From the NCBI RefSeq assembly GCF_004758605.1, contig NZ_CP038510.1, positions 222,501 through 227,500 of the forward strand: a stretch of 5,000 nt of DNA. Direction: 5' to 3'. Shown piece by piece: positions 1 through 5,000 of this stretch. Source of the DNA: Deinococcus metallilatus (GTDB lineage: Bacteria > Deinococcota > Deinococci > Deinococcales > Deinococcaceae). The notes below the pieces were generated by a model, which saw only the letters and a program-made list of their open reading frames with translations, made no database searches and was not told the DNA's origin. A program made the translations under genes and the position numbers. Positions within the stretch are counted from its first letter, which is position 1, and each line of letters starts with the position of its first letter.

Positions 1-2929
<2,929 letters not shown>

Positions 2930-2976
2930 TGGCAGACCAGTTCCCTGCTCCGCTGAACGCTCCGGCTGCGGTTGGA
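2930..2976. other. Convergent intergenic gap between xylB and the lacI-type gene
   Basis: These 47 bases separate two converging genes. I see no GC-rich hairpin followed by a T-run in either direction. The best nearby inverted repeat, CCGGG/CCCGG at 2980-2994 with a 5-base loop, lies within the end of the regulator gene and has no U-tract after it. Termination here may be Rho-dependent, or transcripts from the two sides may overlap. Confidence 0.5.
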
Positions 2977-4023
<1,047 letters not shown>

Positions 4024-4027
4024 GGTT

Positions 4028-4030
4028 TCC

Positions 4031-4032
<2 letters not shown>
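4028..4032 (-). promoter_or_regulatory. Ribosome binding site of the lacI-type gene
   Basis: Read on the minus strand, AGGGA lies four bases before the GTG start at 4023 and overlaps the TAG stop (4033-4031) of the upstream oxidoreductase gene. It is a modest match to the anti-Shine-Dalgarno sequence. The arrangement suggests ribosomes finishing the upstream gene could reinitiate on the regulator. Confidence 0.5.

Positions 4033-5000
<968 letters not shown>

Overview
This is a high-GC bacterial window, densely coded, with strong third-position G/C. It most resembles the Deinococcus-Thermus phylum, probably Deinococcus. The main clue is the xylose isomerase, which from memory closely resembles the Thermus-type short (class I) enzyme, including its [10 protein letters not shown] and C-terminal [12 protein letters not shown] stretches. 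The taxon is inferred, not proven.

Layout: the left side (1-2929, + strand) is the end of a sugar catabolic operon. It holds the C-terminal tail of a Gfo/Idh/MocA-family oxidoreductase (1-279), xylA xylose isomerase (276-1463) and xylB xylulokinase (1460-2929). Both junctions are 4-base ATGA overlaps, so the three genes are probably co-transcribed and translationally coupled. XylA converts D-xylose to D-xylulose and XylB phosphorylates it to xylulose 5-phosphate, which enters the pentose phosphate pathway. The oxidoreductase presumably acts on a related sugar or polyol, but its NAD-binding half lies outside the window.

The right side (2977-5000, - strand) converges on xylB across a 47-base gap. 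It holds a LacI-family transcriptional regulator (GTG start) placed 7 bases after the stop of an FAD-dependent oxidoreductase (PF12831-like), whose N-terminal half runs off the right edge. These two probably share an operon. The regulator may control that operon, the xyl operon, or both. Neither promoter region is inside the window, so no operator can be assigned.

I found no RNA genes, mobile elements, CRISPR arrays or convincing terminators. The window looks like an ordinary carbohydrate-utilisation locus. The points most worth a second look are the compact, atypical LacI-type regulator and its pairing with an oxidoreductase of unknown substrate.
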